The notes: generated by a model not told the origin, from the letters alone. DNA of 64,000 nucleotides from Suillus spraguei (GCA_016800925.1 JABCPU010000348.1:1-64000), one strand, 5' to 3'. Positions 36,430-48,894 are shown, numbered from the stretch's first letter. Program-made: numbers and translations.

Positions 36430-37698
36430 CATTTCTTGAAATCTTCCGAATTAAGTATAGAGCCTTGAATTCTTTTGGTTTTAGCCGCCGTGGGATTCTT
36501 TTATGAAACTCTGCTATAAGAATCGGGGAATTCTTTACGTTTTCTTCTGGTTCCCATGTCGATTCTTCTATCGGATATCCTTCCCATTTTACTCGGTATT
36601 GCAGCTTTCCTCAGAATAATCGGCTATCTAATACTTCTTCTACAACAAACTCTTCCTGATCGTCAACTATGTCAGGAGGTGGTCGGGTGGGTTGAGAATG
36701 AGGGATCATTTGAGATGCATAGTATGGGGTGAGTAATTGAACGTGAAAAACCGGATGGATCTGATAATTTGCCGGTAATTTCAATTTATAGTTCACCTCG
36801 CCAATCTTCTCTAGTATTTCAAAGGGCCCAAGACGATGATCTGACAATTTTTGACTTGGACGACGTTGTTTAATATTTTTCGCGTCTAGCCAGACTTTGT
36901 CTCCCTTTTTATACTGTGGTGCGTCTTTTACTCCTTTGTCATAGAACCGTTTCATTCGTTCATTGACTAGTTTCAAAGTATTTTCCGCATCATCTCTTGC
37001 TTCTTTCATTTGATCCACTCTTTCATCGGCAACAGGAATACGGGAGTTGGAATTAGGAGATATCGTGAATTCTGGATTATATCCATATAGAACTTTGAAA
37101 GGGCTATGACCGGTGACTGTGACTGCGTTATTATGCGAGAATTCTGCAATCGGCAACCAAGATACCCAATCATTTTGTCTATAAGAGGTAAACAGACGTA
37201 AATATTGTTCAACTTCTTGATTTACGCGTTCTGTTTGTCCGTCCGTATGGGGATGATAGGCGGTCGAAGCAGACCATTTTGTGCCTAATCTTTTTGACAT
37301 TTGTCCCATAAATTTCGATACGAACTGTGTTCCTCTATCTGAAATCACTTTCTTTGGTGTTCCATGATGTTTCCATACATTTTTCAAAAATAGCTCGGCG
37401 ATTTCCTTCGAGTCTACTTCTTTATTGGTGGGAATGAAGTGTGCTTGTTTCGTAAATCGATCAACGACAACAAAAATGCTATCACACCCTTCACTCTTTG
37501 GTAGGTCCACAATCAGGTCACATGTAATCGTTTGCCAAGGTCCTTTTGGAACTTCATTTGGCTGTAAAGGTCCGTCGGTTTACTAGGATAGACCTTTGTT
37601 TGTCTGCAACGATCGCAACCATCTACATAGTCGTGAACACTTTTGTCATCATTGGCCACCAATAATTTCTGGAAATCAATTCTAAGGTTTTGGCTCAT
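36430..37698 (-). pseudogene. gypsy integrase and chromodomain (truncated element)
   Basis: The zinc-binding and core region includes CDRCRQTKVYPSKP (about 37610), DSIFVVVDRFTKQAHFIPT, KKVISDRGTQFVSKF, and STAYHPHTDGQTERVNQE, giving the DDE core. Next is the GPY/F-like end RLGPFEILEKIGEVNYKL and HPVFHVQLL. The chromodomain starts EEVLDSRLF and would continue GKLQYRVKWEGYPIEESTWE, but a TGA at 36611-36613 sits between them. The two halves around 37510 are in different frames. Confidence 0.85.
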
Positions 37699-39260
37699 CC
37701 AGGATGTCCAGCTGGTGGTGAGTCATGGAATAACTCTAGAATCTCTCGGCGGATTTCTTTATCATTTGGAACATAGACCAATCCTCGGAATAACACCAAT
37801 CCATCTTCAACATTCCATTCTTCGACTCCTCTACGCAATTGTACCGGTGCTGCTTTTAACGTTTCTAGCGCTTTCATTACTTCAGGCTCTCGTTCTGTAC
37901 TTTGTCTGATCTTTTTAAGAAGAGATTTTTCTCCTTCTATAAGAACTTGGCCTCTTTTAGCAGCATTGATTTTGAAAAATTCCAGTTTAAGCAAAATGCG
38001 ATCAGAATTGTCGTTTTCTACCCCCCCTCTGTGGTCTGATCTCCGAGACAGACGATCGGCCTTATCATTGACTACACCAGGCTTATGTTGGAGTGTAAAT
38101 TCATACTCCGCCAGAACAGACTCCATCTGGCTTGCCTTTGTGTCAATTTCTGACTTGTCATGAAATACTCGAGATTCTTGTGATCGGTCCAGATTTCCAC
38201 AGGATGAGGTGCTCCCTGCACATAGTGCCTCCACTCTTCTAACGCTCGAATGATTGCTAATAACTCTTTATCATGAATGTCATAATTTCGTTCTGCATCA
38301 TTCATTGACTTTGAATAATAAGCGACAGGATGCCATAGTCCATCTTCCATTTGTTGAGAAAGTACTGCACCAGATGCATAATCAGAAGCATCGGTCTCTA
38401 TTCTTTTCTTTTTCTCAACGTCTGGCATTACTAGGAGCGGAGCTTCTGTGAATCGTTTCTTCAATTCATCAAATGCATTCTGTTGTTTCTCCGTCCAATT
38501 CCATGGAACATCTTTTCTTAGCAAATCATTCATTGGTCTGGCTATATCTGAGAACCCCAATATGAATCTTCGATAGAAGTTGGCAAAACCCATAAATGCT
38601 TGTATGTCTTTTACGCATTTGGGAACAGGCCATTTTAATACTCCTTCTACTTTCACAGGGTCCATAGATACATTGCCTTTTTCCACGATCAACCCTAAGA
38701 ATTCGACTTTAGACTGTTCGAAACTACATTTTTCTGGTTTCAAGAACAGGTCATTATCTTTCAATCGTTTGAGTACTTCTCGCACGACTTTTCGGTGTTG
38801 CTCCTTATTTCCATTTGTAAAGACCAAGATGTCATCGATGTAGACAACGACCGTCTTTCCATCAATAAGATCTCTAAATATTTCATTCATCATAGTCTGG
38901 AAAGTTGCTGGAGAATTCGTCAACCCGAAATACATTACGGTTGGTTCATGGTGACCAAAAGGCGTTTGAAGGCTGCCTTCCACTCGTCTCCTTCTTTCAT
39001 CCGAATATTATTGTATCCCCATCGTACGTCCATTTTGGAGTACATTGTGGCACCAGTTAAAGCATCAATTAGATCTTGAGATCTCGGTAAAGGTACGCGT
39101 TTTTAACCGTTTTCTCATTGAGCTTTCTATAGTCCATTACTGGTCGTAATTTGCCATCTTTTTTGGCCACAAAGAAGAAAGGTGCTGCAACAGGAGATTG
39201 TGAATCTCTAATACGTCCTAATGCAGTTTTGGCTTTTAACCAATCTTTTAGTGTGTCCAT
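37695..39260 (-). pseudogene. gypsy reverse transcriptase and RNase H (truncated element)
   Basis: RT blocks: FFFVAKKDGKLRPVMDYRKL, YSKMDVRWGYNNIR (about 39050-39005), YFGLTNSPATFQTMMNEI, VVVYIDDILVF (active-site IDD), and VEFLGLIVEKGNVSMD. RNase H: RIETDASDYASGAVLSQQ, YDIHDKELLAIIRALEEW and IWTDHKNLEYF. The reading frame shifts near 39080 and 38975, each consistent with one missing base. Confidence 0.85.
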
Positions 39261-40007
39261 TTCTTTGGTGATAAAGGATACGGTTTTGCATTCGGTGGAA
39301 GATCATTCTCATCTTTAAGATCTATCGCATGATCCCATTTCTTTCTTTCAGGAAATCTCTTTGATTCCTCTTCTGAGAATACACCCAGGTAATCATGAAG
39401 CCAGTCTGGAACCATTTCTTCTACAGACTTTTTCTTCTTAGTAGCTTCCTCTGCTACTTTTTGTTCTGTGGCGATAGAAGCTTTATATCTAATCCATTCA
39501 TTCTTTGGACTATCTTCATCTTCTATTTCCTCAACCATCGCCCTCTTCTTCGCCATGCCTTCATCATCATCTTCCTCTTCCGTGGGAATCAGATCTGGCA
39601 AGTCACCCTGTTTTGGGTTTTTTCGTTTTTCTCTATTTTTTTGTCTTTTTTCTTTTTTAGTCTCACACTTAATTGGGCATCGTGTAAGAGCAAATCGTCC
39701 TGCGTTCCAATCAATCTCCGGATTATGATACCTTAGCCAATCTATACCGATAATAACATCATCGCTTCCTAGATCTGTAACCATGAAGGCTGCTTTGTCT
39801 TCTTCATGATCTCCAATCTTTAATCCTATTTCAGCGAATCTTGTCATAGCTCCAGCGGCATTTAAGGAACCATCAATGTTCTTGACTGGTATGGGACGCA
39901 ATAATTTACGACACCGGACATTATTGTTCTTCACAAATCTTTCACTTATAAATAATTTGATGCCACAGTCCACAATCTTTACGTCTGCTGTCTGTTTTTT
40001 TTCAGTG
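39248..40007 (-). pseudogene. gypsy retropepsin region (truncated element)
   Basis: A protease-type fold is recognisable from KIVDCGIKLFISERFVKNN and DVIIGIDWLRYHNPEIDW. The catalytic triad that is normally DSG or DTG followed by A reads DCGI here. A charged linker (KRQKNREKRKNPKQG) and the RT entry MVPDWLHDYLGVFSEEES follow. The first residues of the annotated frame beyond 40007 belong to the neighbouring Tc1 element. Confidence 0.8.
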
Positions 40008-40009
40008 TA

Positions 40010-41623
40010 CAGTGGCTCAAAAAACTGTCCGCATGTTTTGGCATTTTTCACTATCTATAATATTGTGTGAGAACAAACAAATGCCTCAAAACAGCTTATA
40101 CCACATTGTAGTATGGCTTCAGGGCTTTCATTTGAGCCCTACACCGTGGGAATCGGTGGAGATATGGTGGAGATACAAGGCTCACAAAATGGTGACTCAT
40201 GCGGACAGTTTTTTGACTCAAGTATTTTACAGTAATAACCAGGTATTCTAGTATTTTGTATGACCTCCCTTGGCTTTAATTACTGCCTCTATCCTTCTAG
40301 GCATACTCTCAATTAATTTCTGGCAATCCTCAGCTGTGATCTTCCCCATTCCACTGCTACTCTCTCCCAAAGCTCCCATACTCCTTTAGGGGGGTTTTCA
40401 TAGGCTTGAAGCTTTTTCTTGAGTGTTCCCCAGAGATGTTCAATAACATTGACATCAGGAGACTGTGCTGGCCAGTCAAGAACATTGATGTTATGTTCTT
40501 CAAACCATTCCCTAGCTCTTCTGGATGTGTGCTTGGGATCATTATCCTGTTGGAAAATGATATCTTCTTCATCAATCCCTGATTCTGCCAAGCTAGGCAG
40601 CAAGTGGTCATTTAAAATGTCCACATACTGCTCAGCATTCATCTTCCCCTCAACCTCAGCAAGCATTCCCACACCATTCCATCCCATACAGCCCCATACC
40701 ATTAAAGAACCTCCTCCAAACTTGACAGTCCCATTAACCTCTCTGTCTGTTAGGCCATCTCCCTTCTTTTTCCATACATACACCTTCCCATCTGACCCAA
40801 TCCTATTGATTTTGGTCTCATCTGACCATATAACACGCTTCCAGTCCTCTACAGTCCAGTGTTGATGAGCTAAGGCAAAGGCTAGTCTTCTCTGCCTATG
40901 TTTGATGGAGAGAAGAGGCTTTTTCTTCTTTGTTACTACCTTGAGATGAGCTGCCTTGAGAACATTCCTCACAGTTTGTGAAGAGACAGGGGTAGTGATG
41001 GTGGAATTGATATAATGGGTGGCTTGGACAGCATTATCAGCCTTTCCTGTAGTGATATGTTGGATAATAGCCCTTTTGTCAGTAGAGGTAAGCTTGGATG
41101 GACGTCCTCCACAAGAGTTTTCCTTGTCTGGGTGGCTTTCTTTGATGAACTTGGCCACAGTGGACTTGCATACTCCAGTTCTAGAGGAAATTTGGCGAGC
41201 AGAGAGGCCAGCATAAGACAGAGAGAGGATATTATCTCTTTGAGCAGAGGAGATGGCTTTCATGGTGATTATGACTATGATACATGAGATATTCTGGTTT
41301 ATATAGTTAGATATAGTCATAAAATAACATAATGACACCACTTTATAATTTATATAATAGTGGCATGATTTTTATGGTGTCATAAATAATGATTTATATA
41401 GTTTTAATATACACTCAAAAAACTGTCCACATGAGTCATCATTTTATAAGCCTTATATCTCCACCATATCTCCGCCGATTCCCACGGTGTAGGGCTCAAA
41501 TAAAAGCCCTGAAGCCATACTACAATGTGGTATAAGTATGTCCTTGAGGAATTTGTTCATTCTCACACAATATCATAGATAGTGAAAAATGTCAAAACAT
41601 GCAGACAGTTTTTTGAGCCACTG
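40010..41623 (-). mobile_element. Tc1/mariner element with ~210-bp terminal inverted repeats and TA target duplication
   Basis: The ends are CAGTGGCTCAAAAAACTGTC in inverted orientation, flanked by TA at 40008-40009 and 41624-41625. The terminal repeats extend inward to about 40220 and 41413 with roughly 90% identity by eye. Each repeat also ends internally in an inverted copy of the tip (40198-40220 and 41413-41433). Total length 1,614 bp, with one transposase gene on the minus strand. Confidence 0.92.
40248..41263 (-). CDS. Tc1-like DD34E transposase (one apparent frameshift near the C-terminus)
   Basis: The Met at 41263 starts MKAISSAQRDNILSLSYAG, a better start than the in-frame Met at 41341, which only adds a hydrophobic stretch. 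HTH region: GLSARQISSRTGVCKSTVAK; GRPSKLTSTDKRAI. Catalytic residues: WSDETKIN, FQQDNDPKHTS and SPDVNVIEHLW, with 34 residues between the second Asp and the Glu (DD34E). The long frame ends at 40313, but the usual C-terminus (CQKLIESMPRRIEAVIKAKG) is present in the next frame to a stop at 40248. The shift falls in a GGGG run near 40345. Confidence 0.9.
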
Positions 41624-41625
41624 TA

Positions 41626-42870
41626 CCACGTACCATTCCCCCTTCTGAAGGTCTCCAACACCATTAGGAAGTTTCATGTCATGTCGGGCGGAGTCGATCA
41701 TCCTGACACCTGTGGCAGCAAGCCCATGAGAGGACTTGATATCTGCCATATTGACAGTATTGTGGCTTACACATGTGCTTCGCTGCAGAAAAAATTAACT
41801 CAATAATTATCACAAGAATCACATTACTTACCTCTTGCTTTTTGGTAGCATGGTCTGCAATGTAAGGCCTATACCTGTGCTCCTGCACAAAATATGCCCA
41901 TCCAGCATTGAGGCTAGGGTCAGCAGTATCAGAAGACACTGCCTTCTGCTTGAGCCTGAAGTTTGCATCAATTGCTACAAATAATGCATATTTCCATCTG
42001 CTCAGATAGTGTGAGCTTAGTAATCAGAAAATCAGAGAAAGACTTACTTGATAGACAGTGGCTCCTGCTCCCAGTCTGGTAGAAGATTCTTGCCAGGTTG
42101 TGGACATGCGGGGCATAGAACAGCCAATTCCCCTTTGGCTGTAGCATTAACTCCAGCAGGGTCATGTGCCCTCCCTCCATGGCCAAGTTGTTTGAGGTTG
42201 CGCCATTGGTGTACCATCCGCATGAAAGTGGAATACCAATCCTAGAATATATCATCATCAGATAGTTCAAGGAAAAGATTAAAATACTCACCTTGATCCC
42301 TATTAACCCAGAATTATCAGTGCGTCTTGCAAGCAAATGGTAGAACTTGTAAGCGAACACCTTGCTCTTAAATGATAATATATGAAAATGCTGGCAGAAC
42401 TGCAAAGGTCGCTGCAGTTCGAGGTTTGGAGACAGTCGCTGGATACCACTGCATACATAGCAGTTGTGTGTACCAGACCTGAGCTGAAGTGTAGCCACAG
42501 AAGTCCAGCGCAACTTCATGAATGCCATTGAGCCCAATGACCACAAAATCATCACCAGCAGAGGGACAAGGATTATAGCACCTTTTTCCTGGGTTATGGC
42601 CAAGTTGTATTCGAGCCCCAAGCTTTTTCAGTGTGATACATTGAAAAAATGACCCATTCCATATCTGACAATGATCAGTCACACATTGATGGCAAAATAA
42701 GAGTAACACATACCTCAATTCTATGCAATGGATGATACACGTGCTTTTGAAGTGTGCATTCATGGCAGAACATTTGAGTGACATGATGATCACAGCACTG
42801 GTGTAACAAACATATTGGTGCTGGGCTTAAAACCCCATCTTTTGACACTTGTCTCACGTCTACAGGAGTT
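41626..42870 (-). pseudogene. KDZ transposase, N-terminal half
   Basis: Kyakuja/Dileera/Zisupton-type transposase typical of Agaricomycetes. Readable pieces: the CxC2-like Cys cluster CHECTLQKHVYHPLHRIE, IQLGHNPGKRCYNPCPSAG, WYPATVSKPRTAATFAVL, FYHLLARRTDNSGLIGI, CPACPQPGKN (about 42115-42085), AIDANFRLKQKAVSSDTADP (about 41975-41920), and ATGVRMIDSARHDMKLPNGV with GDLQKGEW (about 41715-41630). The order is correct for the family and pieces are separated by introns or frame breaks. It stops at the Tc1 element, and the remaining half is not found on the other side. Confidence 0.8.
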
Positions 42871-42970
42871 ACCACTTGTCCATGGCCATCTTACCCTTTT
42901 AGCATTACCGTGGCATCCCATGCTTACCGCACACCATACCAACTGCCACACCTCATTCCACGTACCGATG

Positions 42971-43263
42971 TCTTTCCATGTCCTTGCCGCGTCTGCATAG
43001 CTCCATTTGGTGCATCATTTGTTTTATGTTCATTATCACTGATTCCACAGCAAGCCTTATTACATGTTGCCTCATGCCACAGTGCCTCATGCTATGTTTA
43101 CTTATGGCGGTTACTACACTCCAGCGCTACTGATCTTGCCTAGAGTATTCTGAGTACATACAATTTAGAATATAAGCACCACGTACCCCACATGATACAG
43201 TACCTGATTTTACACCATTGCACGTGCTATAGGTCAGGATTATTGTCTAGCTCTGGATCTACC
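42971..43263. other. Spacer between KDZ fragment and gypsy 5' LTR
   Basis: About 290 bp with no ORF of note; probably KDZ 5' flank or old repeat. Confidence 0.4.
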
Positions 43264-43733
43264 TGTTACAATCGTACGTGCCCCTATTCATTTTCTACTT
43301 CATTTACCTTGTATATTACGTAACATGACTCTGACTCATATGCTCAACGCATCTGTACTATAGTTGCCTTCCTCTTTGGATACGCACTTACGTTCTCACG
43401 CCTCTCTTGGTCTGTGCGCACATATTGGCCTATTTAAGCACAGTGTACTTGTAGTAGATTCCTACTTTAATCTTACTGGGTTTTACCTGGAATCTCCTTC
43501 GCTTAGGTCTCCAACCTAAGTCGTCTTGAATCGTCTCTAAGTCTAAGCACTCCTTAGCCTTAGTCTCTATTCTCGCGGATACCTCTTAGACTTGTCTTTG
43601 AGGCTGAACCCTTGATCGTACTCGGAACGCGTTCCTTGTACTTTCACCTTGTTCCTTTTGAACATTGTAAGAACTCCCAGCAGACCGTCTGTGTCTTTTC
43701 ACTGTCGCTGGTGACGCCACCCAGTTCGTAACA
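43264..43733 (+). repeat. 5' LTR of gypsy element
   Basis: 470 bp, TG...CA ends. Contains a TATA-like CCTATTTAAG near 43430. It differs from the 3' LTR by only about eight to ten substitutions and single-base indels by eye. Confidence 0.9.
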
Positions 43734-43930
43734 AAAGATTAAAGTCCTTTTTGATCGTCGACTATCCAGTCTTCGACCCTGAACCCTGATCGCTAGATCA
43801 GTAGACTAGCGTACGCGTACGCTGAGCAGATTGTCAAGAGAAGCCCTCTGACAGAAGAAAGCCCTAACGGACAGCAAGACAGCGCGTGTAGGCACCGAGA
43901 AAGTATAACTCAACAGAAGAATCATCAACC

Positions 43931-44800
43931 ATGTCGACCAAAGAATTCGAATACAAGATCGGTCAACCGATTGGTTTTGATGGAGATCGCGATAACTCTC
44001 GCGAGTTTATCCAGTCGTGCAACTTGCACTTTGACATCAATGAAAAGCTTTACACCACCGACAAGCAGAAGATCATCTACATAACATCCTTCATGACCGA
44101 GAAGAATGCCAAATCATGGAAGGAACAATTCCTTGAACACGCCCAATCTACCGACACTTCGGGACAAAAAGTTGGTTATGGGACGATGGTGGATTTTATG
44201 AAGAGCTTCAAAGAAGCATTCGAACCAGTGGATACCAGAATGACCGCGCTTACACGCCTTAGAGACCTCAAGCAAGGAACTGGAGATCTTCACACCTATG
44301 TTGCCGACTTTGAGGCACTTGCAGCCAAGGCTCATATCACCGATAACGCAACGAAATCCAGTTCTTCCAAGATGGTCTCAACTGGGGTATCCTTACGAAG
44401 CTTTTCAATACGGGAGATGTCTCCGAGATATTCAGAGATGTTGTGTTGCAATGCGTTGCTATTGACAACGCCCATCATCAGCTTGATGCCATGAGGACAC
44501 GTCATGTTCCACAACAGAAGAAGAAGAACTATGGAAATGCGCGGTATATTCCGAACCGCGATTCCAATGCGATGGTCGTAGATCGAATCTCCGACATGGA
44601 AAGATCCGAATGCATGAAGAAAGGGCAATGCTTCGGATGCAGAAAGACAGGACACCGCATTCACAACTGTCCTGAAAGAAAGAAGAAGACCCCACTCCGA
44701 CAAACCGAAGTCAAAGGAGAAGAAGAAGATGAAGAAACCGTAAGATGGATTGTGAGGATTTTTGACTTGGAGAAACAAAGACTCGACGTATGTTTCTCCT
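43931..44800 (+). pseudogene. gypsy Gag (frameshifted)
   Basis: Starts MSTKEFEYKIGQPIGFDGDR. The capsid-like part includes IIYITSFMTEKNAKSWKEQF and FKEAFEPVDTRMTALTRLRD. The frame shifts near 44350, then continues to the zinc knuckle CFGCRKTGHRIHNC (about 44630-44675). Confidence 0.88.
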
Positions 44801-44805
44801 AATGT

Positions 44806-47800
44806 ATTACTAAGACTTGTACGCGCTGTAGGTGAAAGAAAAGAACTCCATGTCCCTATCACCCTCCACTCGCGTACTCGCTTAAAATCCGTCGACACAA
44901 CTGCTGTTATTGATTCAGGAGCAGCAGGAACATTCATCTCTGAAGAGTTTGTGAAACTCCATCAAATCACACGCCGAAAACTCAAAGAACCATTTCGAGT
45001 AACTACGGCAGATGGGACTCTTATCAAAGGAGGACCGATCACGCACTACTGTCTTTTAGTGGTGAAAATCGACGACCGAACCATGTATGGGAAATTCAAC
45101 ATCACCAAACTAGGAAGGAGAGATCAAATTCTCCTTGGAATCCCATGGTTACGAGCAATGAACCCAATTATAGATTGGGCTGCTGAAACACTTGTCCTTT
45201 CAGGACAGAGAAATCTGATGAAATCGAAATCGATTTGGATAAAGACAGAAAGAAGAACGGGTTGCCCAGACTTTTCAACCACCATACCGATGGCAACATT
45301 CCCGTCTTCCGAAACCATTCATCACTTCCCCTATTAACGCTCCTGAAGATCCTGAACCAGAAGTACGAACGCCACGTACTACCGAACCTACTCCACGTGT
45401 ACAATTGCCGGAGCAGTGTCACCGATCCCTCGCGCAGAGAAGCGCAAGAATGAATCTGAACCCGAGCATCGGGCCGGACAAGAACCTATTGAGCAACGGC
45501 CAATAGAAGAACAGAAACAAGGAAAAAGAAAACCGGAAGAAGAACTCCAGGGCGAAGCACCAATGTACCGAAACTATCCAAGTTCTTCGTTCCCCCGAAA
45601 ACTCTTTCAGCTTCAATAGAAGTAATCCCTGATGAAGAAGAACCCGTGCCCTCGTTGATCCCAACCAGGATGATGACCAATTCGATACCATGAATGACGT
45701 CTGGCATGCACCAGAAGTACGCGAAATTTCCTCGTATGAACTAGGAGATGGAGAATTTCTTGTGGAATACGACACTGATGGAGTCAGCATGAGGATCATA
45801 GAAGAAGTATCCATGGATACACCATTGACACGTGATGGAACTTCCCAATTCGAACAATCCTCCAACTACTCCATTCCTCTCCCTCCTTCAAAATATAGTA
45901 ACAAAGCCAGGAATTCGCCACAGATGAGAAGGAAAAGAAAAAGAAATCTTTCGAAGAATTGGTCCCGGATTATTTGCACGACTTCGCAGACGTCTTTGCT
46001 AAAGACGGATTAAACAAACTACCCCCGAACGACCTGGTATTGATCATCGGATCGATACCAAACCCGGTTTCATTCCTCGAACGTCTAAGGTCTACCCGCT
46101 ATCGGAAAAAGAACGCGCTGCTGTCAAAACGTTTATTGATGAAAACGTTGCGAAAGGCTTTATCTCAGAATCGAAGTCACCCCAAGCTAGTGGCTTCTTC
46201 TTTGTGGGAAAGAAGAGCGGAGAACTGCGTCCCTGTCAAGACTACCGTTACATCAATGATTGGACAGTCAAGAACGCATATCCGCTCCCACTCCCTATTT
46301 CCCTTGTCGCACGTCTTCATAACGCACAGTTCTTTACGAAAATGGATATCCGGTCCGGTTATAACAATATTCGTATCCATCCTGACGATAGGTGGAAAGC
46401 TGCTTTTACCACGGAATTTGGCCTCTTTGAACCGAACGTCATGTTCTTCGGCCTCTGCAATTCCCCAGCAACTTTTCAAGCATACATGAATCGCACCTTT
46501 CAGCAAGAAATCAATGAAGGATGGATGGTTATCTATATGGACGATATCCTGATTTTCTCTACAACAATGGCAGAACACCGTGAACGGACCAGACGAGTTC
46601 TGATGAAAATACGAAAAGAACACCTATTCTTGAAACCGGAGAAATGCACCTTCGATGCAGATGAAGTGGAATACCTCGGAATGATAATTCGCCCCGGACA
46701 AGTTGCTATGGACACTGCCAAACCAAGGAATCTCTGAATGGCCAATCCCGAAATCTGTAAAAGATGTTCGGTCATTCCTCGGTTTTTGCAACTTCTACCG
46801 CACTTCATTTCCCACTATTCTGACATCGCTCGACCCCTTATCGATTTGACAAAGAAAGATAAGGCCTTTGAGTGGTCAACCGAATGTATGGACACCTTCG
46901 AAGAATTGAAACGACGCTTCACTTCCCAACCGGTACTTCGTAACCCTGATCCTTCCCGACAATTTGCCATTGCTACCGACGCTTCGCTCGTAGCAACTGG
47001 CGGAGTTCTCCTGCAAACTGATGAGAATGGTGTCTATCACCCATGCGCATATCTCTCACAGTCGTTGAACCCCGCAGAACGAAATTACCAAATCTTTGAT
47101 CGGGAACTCCTTGCCGTAATCCGGGCACTGAATGAATGGCGTCATTATCTCGAAGGAAACCCTCACCCTGTCCTGGTATTCACCGACCACAAGAACCTTC
47201 TGTACTTTAGAAGTGCACAGAAGCTTACCCGTCGCCAAGCACGTTGGCAATTGATTTTGTCTATTTACGACATCGAACTGCATCACGTTGCAGGTACTAA
47301 ATTAGCAGTACCTGATGCACTATCCCGCCGGCCCGACTATGACTCCGGCAAAGACGATAACGAGGACCAGACCCTCCTCCCTGATGCTCTATTCGTTCGT
47401 CTTATTGATACGACTTGAAGGATGTGCTGTCATCCTCTGACCCCCTCGACGACCCTGTCTTTAAGACGGCATCTGATGCCCTTGATGGCGTGTGTCTTCC
47501 CCCCATGAAATCGGCACTTTCTGATTGGAAGTTGAGGAGAACGTCCTCTATTTTAAGAATCGCGCCTATATTCCACCGGCGCATCGCTCCGATATCCTGA
47601 AAAGGTATCATGATCATCCTACCGCGGGACACCCCGGTAGATTCAAAACTGAAGAACTCGTCAAACGGAAGCTTGGTGGCCTGCAATGGGCTCTTAATTC
47701 GGAAATACGTTGAGGGTTGCGCCCTTTGTCAGCAAATGAAGCGGATACTCATCCTGTTCGACCTCCGCTCGCGCCTATTCCTTCGTCGGCTGTTCGCCCG

Positions 47801-48350
47801 TTCTCCCAGGTCTCCGTTGATCTTATCACTGACCTCCCCGTCTCTGGAGGTTTTGACAGTATCATGGTCGTGGTAGACCATGGCCTTACGAAGGGGGTAA
47901 TTATTATCCCTTGTTTGAAAACCATCACTCAGAAGGTGTGGCCAAGCTATTTTTAAAACATGTTTACCGACGATTTGGACTCCATGACAAAGTCATCTCG
48001 GATCGAGGACCGCAATTCCTATCTCGCTTCTCAAAGGAACTTGCCCGACTTCTCGACTACGTCATCGCTCCATCCACGGCTTACCACCCACAGACTGATG
48101 GTCAAACGAAAGGCTAATCAAGAACTTGAAACATACCTTCGCATTTATTGCCGTAATAACCCTGAAGATTGGGTAGAACATTTACCAATCGCTGAATTCG
48201 TTCACAATCACCGAAAACACGATGCACGTAACGCATCACCCTTCTATTTGATGATGGGATACGAACCACGTGCCATTCCCCACTTATTCCCGATTCATCA
48301 GTCCCCGCAGCAGAAGATCGAGTACGATCTCTGCAGAAGATAAGAGAAGA
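44806..48350 (+). pseudogene. gypsy Pol: protease, RT, RNase H, integrase (frameshifted)
   Basis: Protease: TTAVIDSGAAGTFISEEF (about 44900) with an intact [60 protein letters not shown], and [11 protein letters not shown] (about 46530, YMDD). RNase [37 protein letters not shown] and [11 protein letters not shown]. Integrase: [29 protein letters not shown] and STAYHPQTDGQTK. Frames change near 45340-45960, 46730, 46800, 47420, 47700, 47900 and 48100, so no intact polyprotein is encoded as given. Confidence 0.88.
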
Positions 48351-48894
48351 AGCAATCGCTTGTCATAACATCGCAATGCAAACAATGGCCGAACGATCCC
48401 GAGGAGATAAGTACACTCCATGGAAGATCGGAGATAAGGTTTGGTTATCTGCCGCCAATCTTAGACTAAAGCTCCCATCAAAGAAGCTGCTCCGAAACGA
48501 TACGGGCCTTCCCGATCATCGATGTCTTATCTCCCATCACGTTCACGCTCCAACTCCCACCGCAGTGGAAATTCACCCACGTTCCATGCTTCTGTCTTAT
48601 CATCCTATAGCGAAACAGACGTACACGGACCAATTTCCCTGAACACCCCCTGACATCATCGAAGAAGAAGAAGAATATGAAATCGAAGCAATCCTTTCTC
48701 ACAAAGGAACCGGCAATCGCCGACGTATCTTGTTTCATGGAAAGGATACTCATCGGGAGATAACGAATGGCTCCCAGAAAAGAATCTGAAGAACTCCGCT
48801 CGAATCCTAAATGCTTATAAGAAGCAACACGCCCTCTGATTATTCCCCAGTCAAATCAACTCGCGTCAAGCACCTGATTAACTACCACCTCGAA

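Larger units (their letters stand above)
36368..40007 (-). mobile_element. 5'-truncated Ty3/gypsy (chromovirus-type) element, pol only
   Basis: Reads right to left: protease (40007-about 39700), reverse transcriptase, RNase H, integrase and chromodomain, then PPT and LTR. Gag and the 5' LTR are missing because the right side ends at a Tc1 element at 40010. Pol is broken by several single-base shifts (near 39250, 39080 and 38975) and by one TGA in the chromodomain. Confidence 0.88.
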
